DNA of 5,469 nucleotides from Candidatus Ethanoperedens thermophilum (lineage in GTDB: Archaea; Halobacteriota; Methanosarcinia; Methanosarcinales; EX4572-44): positions 1 through 5,469 of the forward strand of contig WNEG01000097.1 of NCBI GenBank assembly GCA_012910725.1, given 5' to 3'. The notes beneath the pieces were generated by a model. The model was not told where the DNA came from and did not search any database. It was given only the letters and a program-made list of their open reading frames with translations. The position numbers and the translations under genes are program-made. Positions within the stretch are counted from its first letter, which is position 1. The number at the start of each line of letters is the position of its first letter. This document shows, one piece after another, positions 1 through 5,430 of this stretch.

Positions 1-83
1 GTAGGGGACTATAGTATCTAAAGGTTTTGACTAATTATCGCTATGAATAGGGGTAAAAATGTTTATTAATTAGTAGGGGACTA
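1..83. repeat. 11-bp direct repeat GTAGGGGACTA (1-11 and 73-83)
   Basis: GTAGGGGACTA occurs exactly at 1-11 and again at 73-83, a spacing of 72 bp. A shorter relative, TAGGGG, lies between them at 48-53. The first copy is at the window edge, so the repeat or a longer array may extend further left. Its function is unknown; element-end binding sites or a small tandem array are both possible. Confidence 0.55.
30..74. repeat. Inverted repeat ACTAATTA / TAATTAGT
   Basis: The 8-bp arms at 30-37 and 67-74 are perfect complements with a 29-nt spacer. The right arm overlaps the second GTAGGGGACTA repeat by two bases. The arms are AT-rich, so a chance match is possible. It is listed because it lies beside the other repeats of this flank. 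Confidence 0.35.
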
Positions 84-87
84 ACTG

Positions 88-129
88 CTGAAATGATCAA
101 CGCTGGCGCTCGCTATCGAAAAATTTCAG
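88..129. repeat. Inverted repeat CTGAAAT / ATTTCAG
   Basis: CTGAAAT (88-94) and ATTTCAG (123-129) are perfect complements around a 28-nt GC-richer loop. A related GTTTCAG follows at 143-149, right at the stop codon of the nuclease-like gene. The arrangement could be a hairpin 3' of the minus-strand operon or the subterminal structure of a mobile element. There is no T-run that would make it a clear terminator. Confidence 0.4.
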
Positions 130-148
130 GAAATGGGGGTCGTTTCAG

Positions 149-541
149 TTATCTTTGAAAGTCAAGACCTTCTTCCACGTATGGACCGGCGAGGGTAGCC
201 CCCATACCGTAAAGACGTTTTGCTTCAACTGCCAAGTAGCTATTGGGACGGTAATCATCCCATGTAAATCTGATATCTAGCTGTGCTAATTCATCGGGAG
301 CGTTAAGCACTCCTGGAAAAATATCGACACGTATGCTGTGTTTAGTCTCATCTTGTTTAGCATGCATTTCAGATACCAATTTCATAGTGATGGGGTTTTC
401 AAAGGTATCGGGACTGAAACTATATTTTCGTTTAATACGTTCTGTGCCGCAGATTAACAAATTCAGAGCGGTTTTCAGGTAACCGCTGGGTGTCGGGAAT
501 GGTGGCTCACCAACGTACTTTGACTGTTCACAACGATCCAT
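149..541 (-). CDS. PD-(D/E)XK nuclease-like protein, probably C-terminally truncated
   Basis: This 130-residue protein has no name I can give with certainty. A PD-(D/E)XK reading fits: an E-containing helix (residues 48-60, ENPITMKL onward), a strand with LDIRF (D89), and a strand with VEAKRL (E106, K108), the expected acidic residue followed by E-x-K. A helix starts at GPYVEEGLD (119-127). The protein then ends abruptly with FQR, so the rest of that helix and the last core strand are missing; relatives I recall continue well past this point. The ATG at 541 lies inside the end of the methyltransferase gene (14-nt overlap), with GGGG about 7 nt upstream, so co-translation is likely. It could be the nuclease partner of that methyltransferase, now inactive. 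A naturally short, unrelated protein is the alternative. Confidence 0.6.
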   Translation of the reverse strand: MDRCEQSKYVGEPPFPTPSGYLKTALNLLICGTERIKRKYSFSPDTFENPITMKLVSEMHAKQDETKHSIRVDIFPGVLNAPDELAQLDIRFTWDDYRPNSYLAVEAKRLYGMGATLAGPYVEEGLDFQR

Positions 542-3500
542 TCACAGCCCCCATATGATCCCTAATGACAGTATCAGCATCGTTCAAAGCTGCGGATTCT
601 GACCAAAATCGTTTTTCCGATGGTTTGATAATGTACAGATGTTCTCTTTCATATACTCTAAGATGTCCCCAGACGTAAACACGTTCTGAAATTTGGTTTT
701 GCAGGTTTTTTGAAATTTTGATTAATAGTTTTTCAATCCCCTCGACCCTCTTTGTTGAATTTTTCTGATTCGATTTTGTTTGGGAAACCTGTTTGAACTC
801 TACGACGGACAATGGCGAATCGCCTCCAATGTCGTACACCGTATAAATGAGAATTTTTCCCTCAAATTTCAGAATGCTGTTTAATTGTCTGCATAATCTA
901 TCTGCATACCTTTGTAATTGACCTATGGTGAGGGATTTGATACCTCTTCTCGTGGTCTTCGCTTTTTTTCGGTTTAAATAGAGATCTATTGTATACTGGA
1001 TCATATCATCTACAATAATACGCTCATTCTCATTTAATCCGTACAGGTCGCAAACGGATTTGAATAAAGAGTCTTCCAGTTCCTTGCGTTCTAACGGTGA
1101 AGCTGATCTCCAAGATTCGCAAAGCTCATTTTCGATGGTGACCACTTCGTCCCAGCTATCATCGTCTAAATCAAAAATGGACTCAGGTAGAGGCATCTTA
1201 CGCCAATCACTCGGCTCTATAAGATTCCTATACCATCCCAATTCTCGACTAAGCATGAATGCTAAATAAAGTGCAAATTTGCTGTTGAAAATTGCATTGA
1301 TCCGGTGTGCATAACGCTCATCTACACCGTCGAATGAAATACCCATATATGTTGAATTATAAACAGTGTCTTCTGATGTAAAAGCGATACGTGTTTCTCC
1401 GTCCTTCAAGCTCCTACGAAAAATGAGTAATGGTCCTTTGTAAATATCGATATCCTTTGGCGCCCCTAAAGTTTCATATTGGAATTTTGGCAATTCTTTA
1501 GAATCCGTGCAATACTTATAATCTTCTTTGGACTCTAGATTCGGATAACCAATATATTTTGTCGCAGGTTTTGGCGTACCACTCATAAAATAGCCTCGAC
1601 CATATTTTTTACCACTGATGCCAATTTTATGTAAAACGGCTTTCAGAGTAGGATTACTGGTTAACTTTTTGATCAACTCAAAATCTCTTTGAGAACCCAA
1701 AAATGCTATTTTCCATAGATGTGGATTATCACGTAGTAGAATAAGAGATATTGTTTGGATATCAGGGGGGTGAATAACTATTTCGCCTCTTTTCCTTATC
1801 GATGGATACCATTTAGGGCAAATATATGTGACACAGGAGTCGTTATCCGGAGTTTGCGGGTTATAAAAAATTACGCTTCCAGGCATTCCCGGAGACCCCC
1901 CACCTCCTCCGTGGGTTTTGCCGCCAAACAATATATTTTCTCCAGCTATATCAGAAAGGTTGATCGTCATAAAAATTGAGTTATCCTCTAAAAATGAACT
2001 CAACCAGAACTTGCCCCCTGCTCCCAACTGATAGAAAATTCTGCTGGAAACGATGAGCGCAATTCTGGTATCTGCTCTTGCGAAATCTCTCACGCGAACC
2101 ATAATAGCTTGATCGGGTTTTAGATGAGGAATATTATGTTCCAGACAGTATTCGAGCAACCATTGTCTACCGGATTTGGGGTTTTCCGGGTCTCGCGGTG
2201 CTGTTTTTTTATTTAACTTGGTCCATGGAGGGTTTCCTATGATGAGATCAAATTTACGGTCTGCGAATGGCTCATTCCGATTGAACACATGCTCAATATC
2301 TGCTATATCTTGATTATAGAGCACTGGATGATGGCCCTCCCTCCATCCCGCATGATATATAAGTTTTGGGAACTTGATATCATTTGGGTCGGTAAAACTC
2401 TCATCGAGCTCCAATAATGCCAGATAAAGACTGAAGGCGGTGAGCTCAATCGCACCTTGTTCAATATCCACACCATATATCTGGTTTAGTAATATATTGC
2501 AAATCTCATCACGCTTAAGTTCCCTTTTCAAGTTAAATCTCTTCTTCCAAACAAGTCTCCGAAAAGCATCTACAAGGAACACACCTGAGCCACAAGCAGG
2601 GTCGAGAATTCGAGCATCATCCGGCAAATCCAGCATTGCCAACGATGTAACCAGTTCTACTAGATGGAGCTTAATGTAGTGAATGCTCTTTGCTCTTGCA
2701 TCGACTGAATCCTTCGAATGAGCGAACATCTCGTAAATACTACTTATCAATTCAATTGGGATTATATCAAAATTGTATGGCCATAATCTTTTCTGGAAAC
2801 TTTTTATTTTATTATTATCAATTTCAATGCTGCCCATATCAGTGCCATCAAATAATTTGCAGATAAGTTCCAGATGAATATCGTCAACCAAATCCTCTTC
2901 ATCCGCATCTATCGGAAATAAATCGCCATTGAACGTACTGCGTAACCATCTAAAAAATTTGTAGAGCTGCTTTTTATCCGTCAACAAACCCTTCATATCG
3001 CTATGTTCAAATTCCGCATTTAAGAATTCTGAAGTGATTATTTTACGATCCCATAAATACGCCATGAAAATAGCCCTTCCAATGAGAGTATGAGCAATAC
3101 GGACTGGAATACCCCCCTCATCATCAGGTGTTAAAATCCGCTCAGTATCCCACAGGTCATCTAACAGTGAGGCATCGACACACTGATTGCGATCGATGTG
3201 CTGCCCTTCCCCACTTTCCCAAAATTGACCCGTATCGAATAACTCTCGTCTGAATCGTTCGACACCTTCCAGTCCGTCAGAAGTCAGCTTCAATACATCT
3301 AAAATATGGGATTTTTCGGTATCCTCTTCTTCGGGCCTGGCGAATGCATCATATATGCGCACCTGCGTCGGACTGATTAACCAAAGCACTGGAGCTCTTC
3401 CAGTGTTCCAAACGCGTTTTCTGATTTGTGTTACCTGTTGTGCAGAGGCGTCATCGACTTCGACTATTTTAAAATAGATGCAAGGATGCCCGGGCATCCC

Positions 3501-3722
3501 TTTAAGAGTTGCAGGTGTCTCATAAATAAAATCGATCTTGGTCTCTTTTTGACTCTCGTCTATGATAAGGCGATGGCGGAGGCTCATTTCATAATCTTTA
3601 TTTGCATTCTTGGAATCAACCAGCCCCTCTACAAAGTCCCCACTATCTGTGAGAAAACCTGCCGACCCCAATGCAATTTTGACGGGTTCGTTTCGTGCCA
3701 GCATATCCCTCGTTATGCTCAT
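528..3722 (-). CDS. N6-adenine DNA methyltransferase, Eco57I/type IIG or DrmMI-like
   Basis: This protein of about 1064 residues should transfer a methyl group from S-adenosylmethionine to adenine N6 in a specific DNA site. In ATG-start numbering, an N-terminal nuclease-like region (about 49-129) contains IDFIYET and IYFK; an E-x-K motif is not present, so it looks degenerate. A helical linker follows (about 180-330). The Rossmann core has motif I DPACGSG (374-380), an acidic strand end GVDI (417-420) and catalytic NPPW (497-500). A glycine-rich loop (600-615) precedes a TaqI/Eco57I-like target-recognition region (about 700-850) and a helical C-terminus. The usual YTPxxLV of motif X is replaced by YIKLHLV (349-355). 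The ATG at 3722 abuts GGAGGA, so the ATG at 3704 (GAGGG upstream) or the TTG at 3755 are alternative starts. It lies between a DUF2080 gene and a nuclease-like gene. Class 1 DISARM DrmMI, BREX-like or stand-alone type IIG remain possible; no helicase is visible. Confidence 0.88.
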   Translation of the reverse strand: MSITRDMLARNEPVKIALGSAGFLTDSGDFVEGLVDSKNANKDYEMSLRHRLIIDESQKETKIDFIYETPATLKGMPGHPCIYFKIVEVDDASAQQVTQIRKRVWNTGRAPVLWLISPTQVRIYDAFARPEEEDTEKSHILDVLKLTSDGLEGVERFRRELFDTGQFWESGEGQHIDRNQCVDASLLDDLWDTERILTPDDEGGIPVRIAHTLIGRAIFMAYLWDRKIITSEFLNAEFEHSDMKGLLTDKKQLYKFFRWLRSTFNGDLFPIDADEEDLVDDIHLELICKLFDGTDMGSIEIDNNKIKSFQKRLWPYNFDIIPIELISSIYEMFAHSKDSVDARAKSIHYIKLHLVELVTSLAMLDLPDDARILDPACGSGVFLVDAFRRLVWKKRFNLKRELKRDEICNILLNQIYGVDIEQGAIELTAFSLYLALLELDESFTDPNDIKFPKLIYHAGWREGHHPVLYNQDIADIEHVFNRNEPFADRKFDLIIGNPPWTKLNKKTAPRDPENPKSGRQWLLEYCLEHNIPHLKPDQAIMVRVRDFARADTRIALIVSSRIFYQLGAGGKFWLSSFLEDNSIFMTINLSDIAGENILFGGKTHGGGGGSPGMPGSVIFYNPQTPDNDSCVTYICPKWYPSIRKRGEIVIHPPDIQTISLILLRDNPHLWKIAFLGSQRDFELIKKLTSNPTLKAVLHKIGISGKKYGRGYFMSGTPKPATKYIGYPNLESKEDYKYCTDSKELPKFQYETLGAPKDIDIYKGPLLIFRRSLKDGETRIAFTSEDTVYNSTYMGISFDGVDERYAHRINAIFNSKFALYLAFMLSRELGWYRNLIEPSDWRKMPLPESIFDLDDDSWDEVVTIENELCESWRSASPLERKELEDSLFKSVCDLYGLNENERIIVDDMIQYTIDLYLNRKKAKTTRRGIKSLTIGQLQRYADRLCRQLNSILKFEGKILIYTVYDIGGDSPLSVVEFKQVSQTKSNQKNSTKRVEGIEKLLIKISKNLQNQISERVYVWGHLRVYEREHLYIIKPSEKRFWSESAALNDADTVIRDHMGAVNGSL

Positions 3723-3728
3723 TCCTCC
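3723..3728 (-). promoter_or_regulatory. Shine-Dalgarno GGAGGA abutting the methyltransferase ATG
   Basis: GGAGGA directly touches the ATG at 3722 and starts 4 nt after the TGA of the DUF2080 gene (3733-3735). This is the strongest Shine-Dalgarno match near any candidate start, but the spacing to this ATG is too short and to the ATG at 3704 (19 nt) too long. Re-initiation by ribosomes ending at the TGA would explain it best. Confidence 0.45.
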
Positions 3729-3732
3729 AAGA

Positions 3733-3897
3733 TCATTTGTTATTTTCCTTTTCAAGTGGCTCTATCAGCAATATCTTAACTCTCTTCCCTATCCAATCTA
3801 TAGGCACATAAACTCTTCCAGAGTTTCCAGATGCCTTAACCACTTTCTCTATTGTCTCGTATGCTCCTATCTTTATTTCCATTTTTGTTGATCCCAT
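3733..3897 (-). CDS. DUF2080 family small protein, AbrB-like
   Basis: This 54-residue gene is short enough to be missed by a 60-residue cutoff. The core SGNSGRVYVPIDWIGKRV (residues 23-40), followed by KILLIEPLE (41-49), matches the DUF2080 'putative transposon-encoded protein' family as I know it. The GNSGRVYVP segment resembles the SpoVT-AbrB/MazE fold, so a small dimeric DNA-binding protein is plausible. No zinc ligands, signal peptide or membrane segment is seen. The ATG at 3897 has no Shine-Dalgarno, but a TATA box about 26 nt upstream of position 3900 would give a leaderless mRNA, which supports this start; M6 at 3882 is an alternative. The TGA lies 10 nt before the methyltransferase ATG, so the two are probably co-transcribed. 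It may regulate the operon or be a leftover of a transposon; neither is proven. Confidence 0.8.
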   Translation of the reverse strand: MGSTKMEIKIGAYETIEKVVKASGNSGRVYVPIDWIGKRVKILLIEPLEKENNK

Positions 3898-3921
3898 GTC
3901 AATTCTATTTTGTCTCTATAA

Positions 3922-3938
3922 CATATATACTTTGTCAC
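3922..3938 (-). promoter_or_regulatory. Archaeal promoter of the DUF2080-methyltransferase operon
   Basis: On the minus strand GACAAAGTATATATG contains a TATA box (GTATATATG, 3930-3922) with A-rich BRE-like bases in front. Archaeal transcription starts about 25 nt downstream of the TATA centre, near 3900, three bases before the ATG at 3897. This predicts a leaderless or almost leaderless transcript for all three genes. Confidence 0.55.
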
Positions 3939-3990
3939 TAAAAAAGTACACAACACAGCTAAAAAATAAGTATAATATAAATTTCAGAAA

Positions 3991-4008
3991 CCGAAAGTGT
4001 TATATATA
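3991..4008 (+). promoter_or_regulatory. Archaeal BRE/TATA promoter of the SWIM transposase remnant
   Basis: CCGAAAG (3991-3997) is a good BRE and TTATATATA (4000-4008) a strong TATA box. The expected start site is near 4030, giving a short leader that begins about at the Shine-Dalgarno. The promoter looks intact even though the gene behind it is broken. The region 3898-4041 contains nothing else coding; it is AT-rich and holds the two divergent promoters. Confidence 0.65.
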
Positions 4009-4017
4009 GGTGGCTAC

Positions 4018-4028
4018 ATAGTGACTAT
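4018..4028. promoter_or_regulatory. 11-bp palindrome ATAGTGACTAT, operator-like
   Basis: ATAGT and ACTAT mirror each other around a single G, between the TATA box and the predicted start site of the transposase gene. This is a usual position for a repressor site. A 7-bp part, TAGTGAC, also occurs in inverted orientation at 3934-3940, just upstream of the divergent TATA box. A role in regulation is inferred from position only. Confidence 0.3.
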
Positions 4029-4030
4029 TT

Positions 4031-4035
4031 GGTGA
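4031..4035 (+). promoter_or_regulatory. Shine-Dalgarno GGTGA for the SWIM gene
   Basis: GGTGA matches the 3' half of the GGAGGTGA consensus and lies 6 nt before the ATG at 4042. This spacing is normal and fixes the start of the SWIM zinc-finger gene. Confidence 0.6.
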
Positions 4036-4041
4036 AATAGA

Positions 4042-4260
4042 ATGATAGAAGCAAACACACCACGAGAAAAACGCGCGGTAGCAATTCTTGCCGAGAAAGA
4101 CACGATCAACAAAGTAGATGATGGCTTATTCACTGTCAAATCCCAAACTGGGGTAGGGCAATATCGAATCGAGCATACCGACAATGGATGGAAGTGCAAC
4201 TGCCCTGACTATATTACACGTGGCGGTCAGTGCAAACATATCCTTGCAACACGGTATTAA
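4042..4260 (+). CDS. SWIM zinc-finger N-terminal part of a transposase
   Basis: These 72 codons carry a SWIM zinc finger, C52-x-C54-x9-C64-x-H66 (WKCNCPDY then GGQCKHILATRY), preceded by a basic N-terminus (PREKRA, 7-12). SWIM fingers bind DNA or protein; this arrangement is what I recall from the N-termini of archaeal DDE-type transposases, where the protein continues well beyond this point. The TAA at 4258-4260 contains a surplus base: dropping one A gives TAT CTG GAG, joining RYYLEIQQ smoothly to the frame at 4262. It is therefore probably the first part of a broken gene and not a small complete protein. Promoter and Shine-Dalgarno look functional, so the zinc-finger peptide may still be made. 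Sequencing error or frameshifting are alternatives. Confidence 0.75.
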   Translation: MIEANTPREKRAVAILAEKDTINKVDDGLFTVKSQTGVGQYRIEHTDNGWKCNCPDYITRGGQCKHILATRY

Positions 4261-4261
4261 T

Positions 4262-4469
4262 CTGGAGATTCAGCAGGAAACTGCTGACGGCATCCAAACC
4301 AAACGGGTACATCTAACATACAAACAAGCATGGTCAGCATACAACGCCGCGCAAACACAGGAAATAGAACTTTTTGACAAACTCTTGATGGAACTGGTAT
4401 CAACAGTTTTCGAGCCAGAGCAGATAATGGGAAGACCGCGACTCTTACTATCTGATCAAGCAATCAAGT
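4262..4469 (+). pseudogene. Continuation of the SWIM transposase, frameshifted and truncated
   Basis: In the second frame, LEIQQETADG starts at 4262 and continues through LTYKQAWSAYNAAQ, ELFDKLLMELV and EPEQIMGRPRLLLSDQA to about 4462. This reads as the helical linker that follows the SWIM finger in the same transposase, ending at a GRPRLPL-like motif after which the catalytic part should come. The open frame runs on to 4492, but its last ten codons are mostly antisense to the end of ftr and are not transposase. About 140 transposase residues survive in all and the DDE catalytic domain is missing, so the element cannot move by itself. No Shine-Dalgarno or own start is evident at 4262. The IS family cannot be fixed from this part. 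Confidence 0.7.
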
Positions 4470-5363
4470 TTAGAACAAATCGTGCAGGTTGATCCGATAT
4501 TTGCCAAGACTTCCACCATAGTTGCCAGCAGTAATCTTCTTTACACCAGGTACCCTCACGGCTGCTTCAATCCCGGCTTTCATTGCTTCTTTTATCACAT
4601 CTTCGTTTATGCCATTAATCACAAGTTCGTATATCGCATTTACATCCTCTGGTATTAATGTATCAGGGACTTTATCCTTTAATGATGGTGCATAGCGATG
4701 ATTTGTGGTTGCTTTCATAAACTTGTATTTGTTAGCACCTGTTTTTGATCCGCTTGCTACAATACCACCTGGAAAAGGTGTTATTGTCCCATCCATAAGG
4801 CTTATGACATCAACTGCTGATTCTGCCGCGGTAAGCGCTGCCATCTGATTTTCAGCAAGAATAAAGAAGTTGCCTCCAGCTATACCATCCACTGCACCGA
4901 TGCTGTGCTCTGCAATAAAGTCGCCTTCCATCATAGGAATCTTATACGTCTTGCGCCCACCGATTTCTGTTTCAGATTCATATCCATCAGCAAAGAACTT
5001 GAGTTTAAAACCGGTATCAAACTGTTTTTCAGCATCAGGGAGCCCATTAAACATTGCTGCTGTAGGTGCGGTAAGTACACACTGGCCAATCCGTGAGAGC
5101 AGTTGCTCTTCCAGGGCTTTGTACCCGAAGGTGCATAGTTGAATATACACACCGGGTCTGCCGTCAGGTGTCTGGCTGCCATCGACCACTTTTTCAATTC
5201 CAGCCTCACACGGGCACATGATCACAGACGTGCCAAAACCTGTAGCCTCTGTTGCTGATACAAGTGCCCACCGCTTCGTGACCCCGGTTATCAATACACG
5301 TGCTATTTTTATTCCAAAAGCTTCTGCAAAGGTATCTTCGATTTCTATTCCATTCTGTTCCAT
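4470..5363 (-). CDS. ftr: Formylmethanofuran:tetrahydromethanopterin formyltransferase
   Basis: Ftr moves the formyl group between formylmethanofuran and N5 of tetrahydromethanopterin (or sarcinapterin), the second step of CO2 reduction to methane and reversible in methyl oxidation. The cytosolic enzyme is a homotetramer in known cases. The 297 residues match the usual full length of about 296-297. Family stretches are present from end to end: GIEIEDTFAEAF (5-16), EATGFGTSVIMCPCEAG (39-55), LLSRIGQCVLTAPTA (88-102), EGDFIAE (146-152), GGNFFILAE (163-171), PFPGGIVASGSKTGANKY (196-213) and AGNYGGSLGKY (279-289), ending in LHDLF. The ATG at 5363 gives the conserved N-terminus and has GGAGAA 8 nt upstream. 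No frameshift or missing segment is seen. The stop codon abuts the transposase remnant on the opposite strand. No other C1-pathway gene lies within the window, so this appears to be a single-gene unit here. Confidence 0.97.
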   Translation of the reverse strand: MEQNGIEIEDTFAEAFGIKIARVLITGVTKRWALVSATEATGFGTSVIMCPCEAGIEKVVDGSQTPDGRPGVYIQLCTFGYKALEEQLLSRIGQCVLTAPTAAMFNGLPDAEKQFDTGFKLKFFADGYESETEIGGRKTYKIPMMEGDFIAEHSIGAVDGIAGGNFFILAENQMAALTAAESAVDVISLMDGTITPFPGGIVASGSKTGANKYKFMKATTNHRYAPSLKDKVPDTLIPEDVNAIYELVINGINEDVIKEAMKAGIEAAVRVPGVKKITAGNYGGSLGKYRINLHDLF

Positions 5364-5371
5364 AACAAAAA

Positions 5372-5377
5372 TTCTCC
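5372..5377 (-). promoter_or_regulatory. Shine-Dalgarno GGAGAA of ftr
   Basis: GGAGAA lies 8 nt before the ftr ATG at 5363, a normal spacing. It can work only if transcription starts upstream of 5377, which favours the TATA box near 5414-5421 over the one at 5387-5394. Confidence 0.55.
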
Positions 5378-5386
5378 ATTAAAACC

Positions 5387-5394
5387 TATATAAA
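5387..5394 (-). promoter_or_regulatory. TATA box TTTATATA, proximal ftr promoter candidate
   Basis: This is a consensus archaeal TATA box, centred near 5390. The start site would be near 5365, immediately before the ATG, giving a leaderless ftr mRNA that lacks the Shine-Dalgarno. The box lies inside an inverted repeat, CCTAT (5385-5389) and ATAGG (5398-5402), which could be a regulatory site. Confidence 0.45.
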
Positions 5395-5413
5395 TTCATA
5401 GGAGTCATACAAC

Positions 5414-5430
5414 ACATATACTCTTCGAAA
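5414..5430 (-). promoter_or_regulatory. BRE/TATA, distal ftr promoter candidate
   Basis: On the minus strand TTTCGAAGAGTATATGT has a BRE-like TTCGAAGA in front of a TATA-like GTATATGT (5421-5414). The start site would be near 5392, giving a leader of about 28 nt that includes the GGAGAA ribosome site. The rest of 5364-5469 holds no gene that I can see. Confidence 0.45.

Larger units (their letters stand above)
1..148. other. Non-coding left flank, possible mobile-element end
   Basis: No convincing gene lies here; the longest plus-strand reading I followed starts at the ATG at 94 and has only 18 codons. The stretch holds an 11-bp direct repeat, three copies of TAGGGG (2-7, 48-53, 74-79), two spaced inverted repeats and a GC-richer patch around 100-117 inside AT-rich DNA. 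It lies directly behind the apparently truncated nuclease gene. Subterminal repeats plus a truncated neighbour suggest the edge of an insertion sequence or MITE continuing left of the window. No transposase is visible, so this is inference. Confidence 0.3.

Noticed and set aside
121..149. ATTTCAG and GTTTCAG repeats as a CRISPR fragment
   Set aside because: The copies are only 7 bases long, unequally spaced and without a repeat-spacer pattern.
1765..1901. Six-base G or C tracts (1765-1770, 1896-1901, also 3112-3117) as phase-variation switches
   Set aside because: Tracts of six are too short to expect frequent slippage, and the frame is open through all of them.
1060..2679. Plus-strand open frames at 1060-1269, 1755-1979 and 2440-2679
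   Set aside because: They lie antisense inside the methyltransferase gene, show low-complexity serine-rich or unrelated sequence, and have no promoter or ribosome site.
3723..3755. TTG at 3755 as the methyltransferase start
   Set aside because: It needs a rare start codon without Shine-Dalgarno and overlaps the DUF2080 gene; the ATG codons at 3722 or 3704 fit better, although it is not excluded.
3426..3891. Plus-strand open frames 3426-3779 and 3610-3891
   Set aside because: They are antisense to the methyltransferase start and the DUF2080 gene, whose minus-strand reading has clear family similarity.
4014..4463. Minus-strand open frames 4014-4199 and 4257-4463
   Set aside because: They are antisense to the SWIM transposase remnant, which has the zinc-finger residues and a good promoter.
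4470..4492. End of the plus-strand frame up to 4492 as part of the transposase
   Set aside because: These codons (from about IKFRTNRAG) are antisense to the conserved LHDLF end of ftr and have arisen by read-through past the junction.
4870..5209. Open frames 4870-5142 (+), 4905-5096 (+) and 4931-5209 (-)
   Set aside because: All fall inside ftr, which is conserved over its whole length; these are shadow frames.
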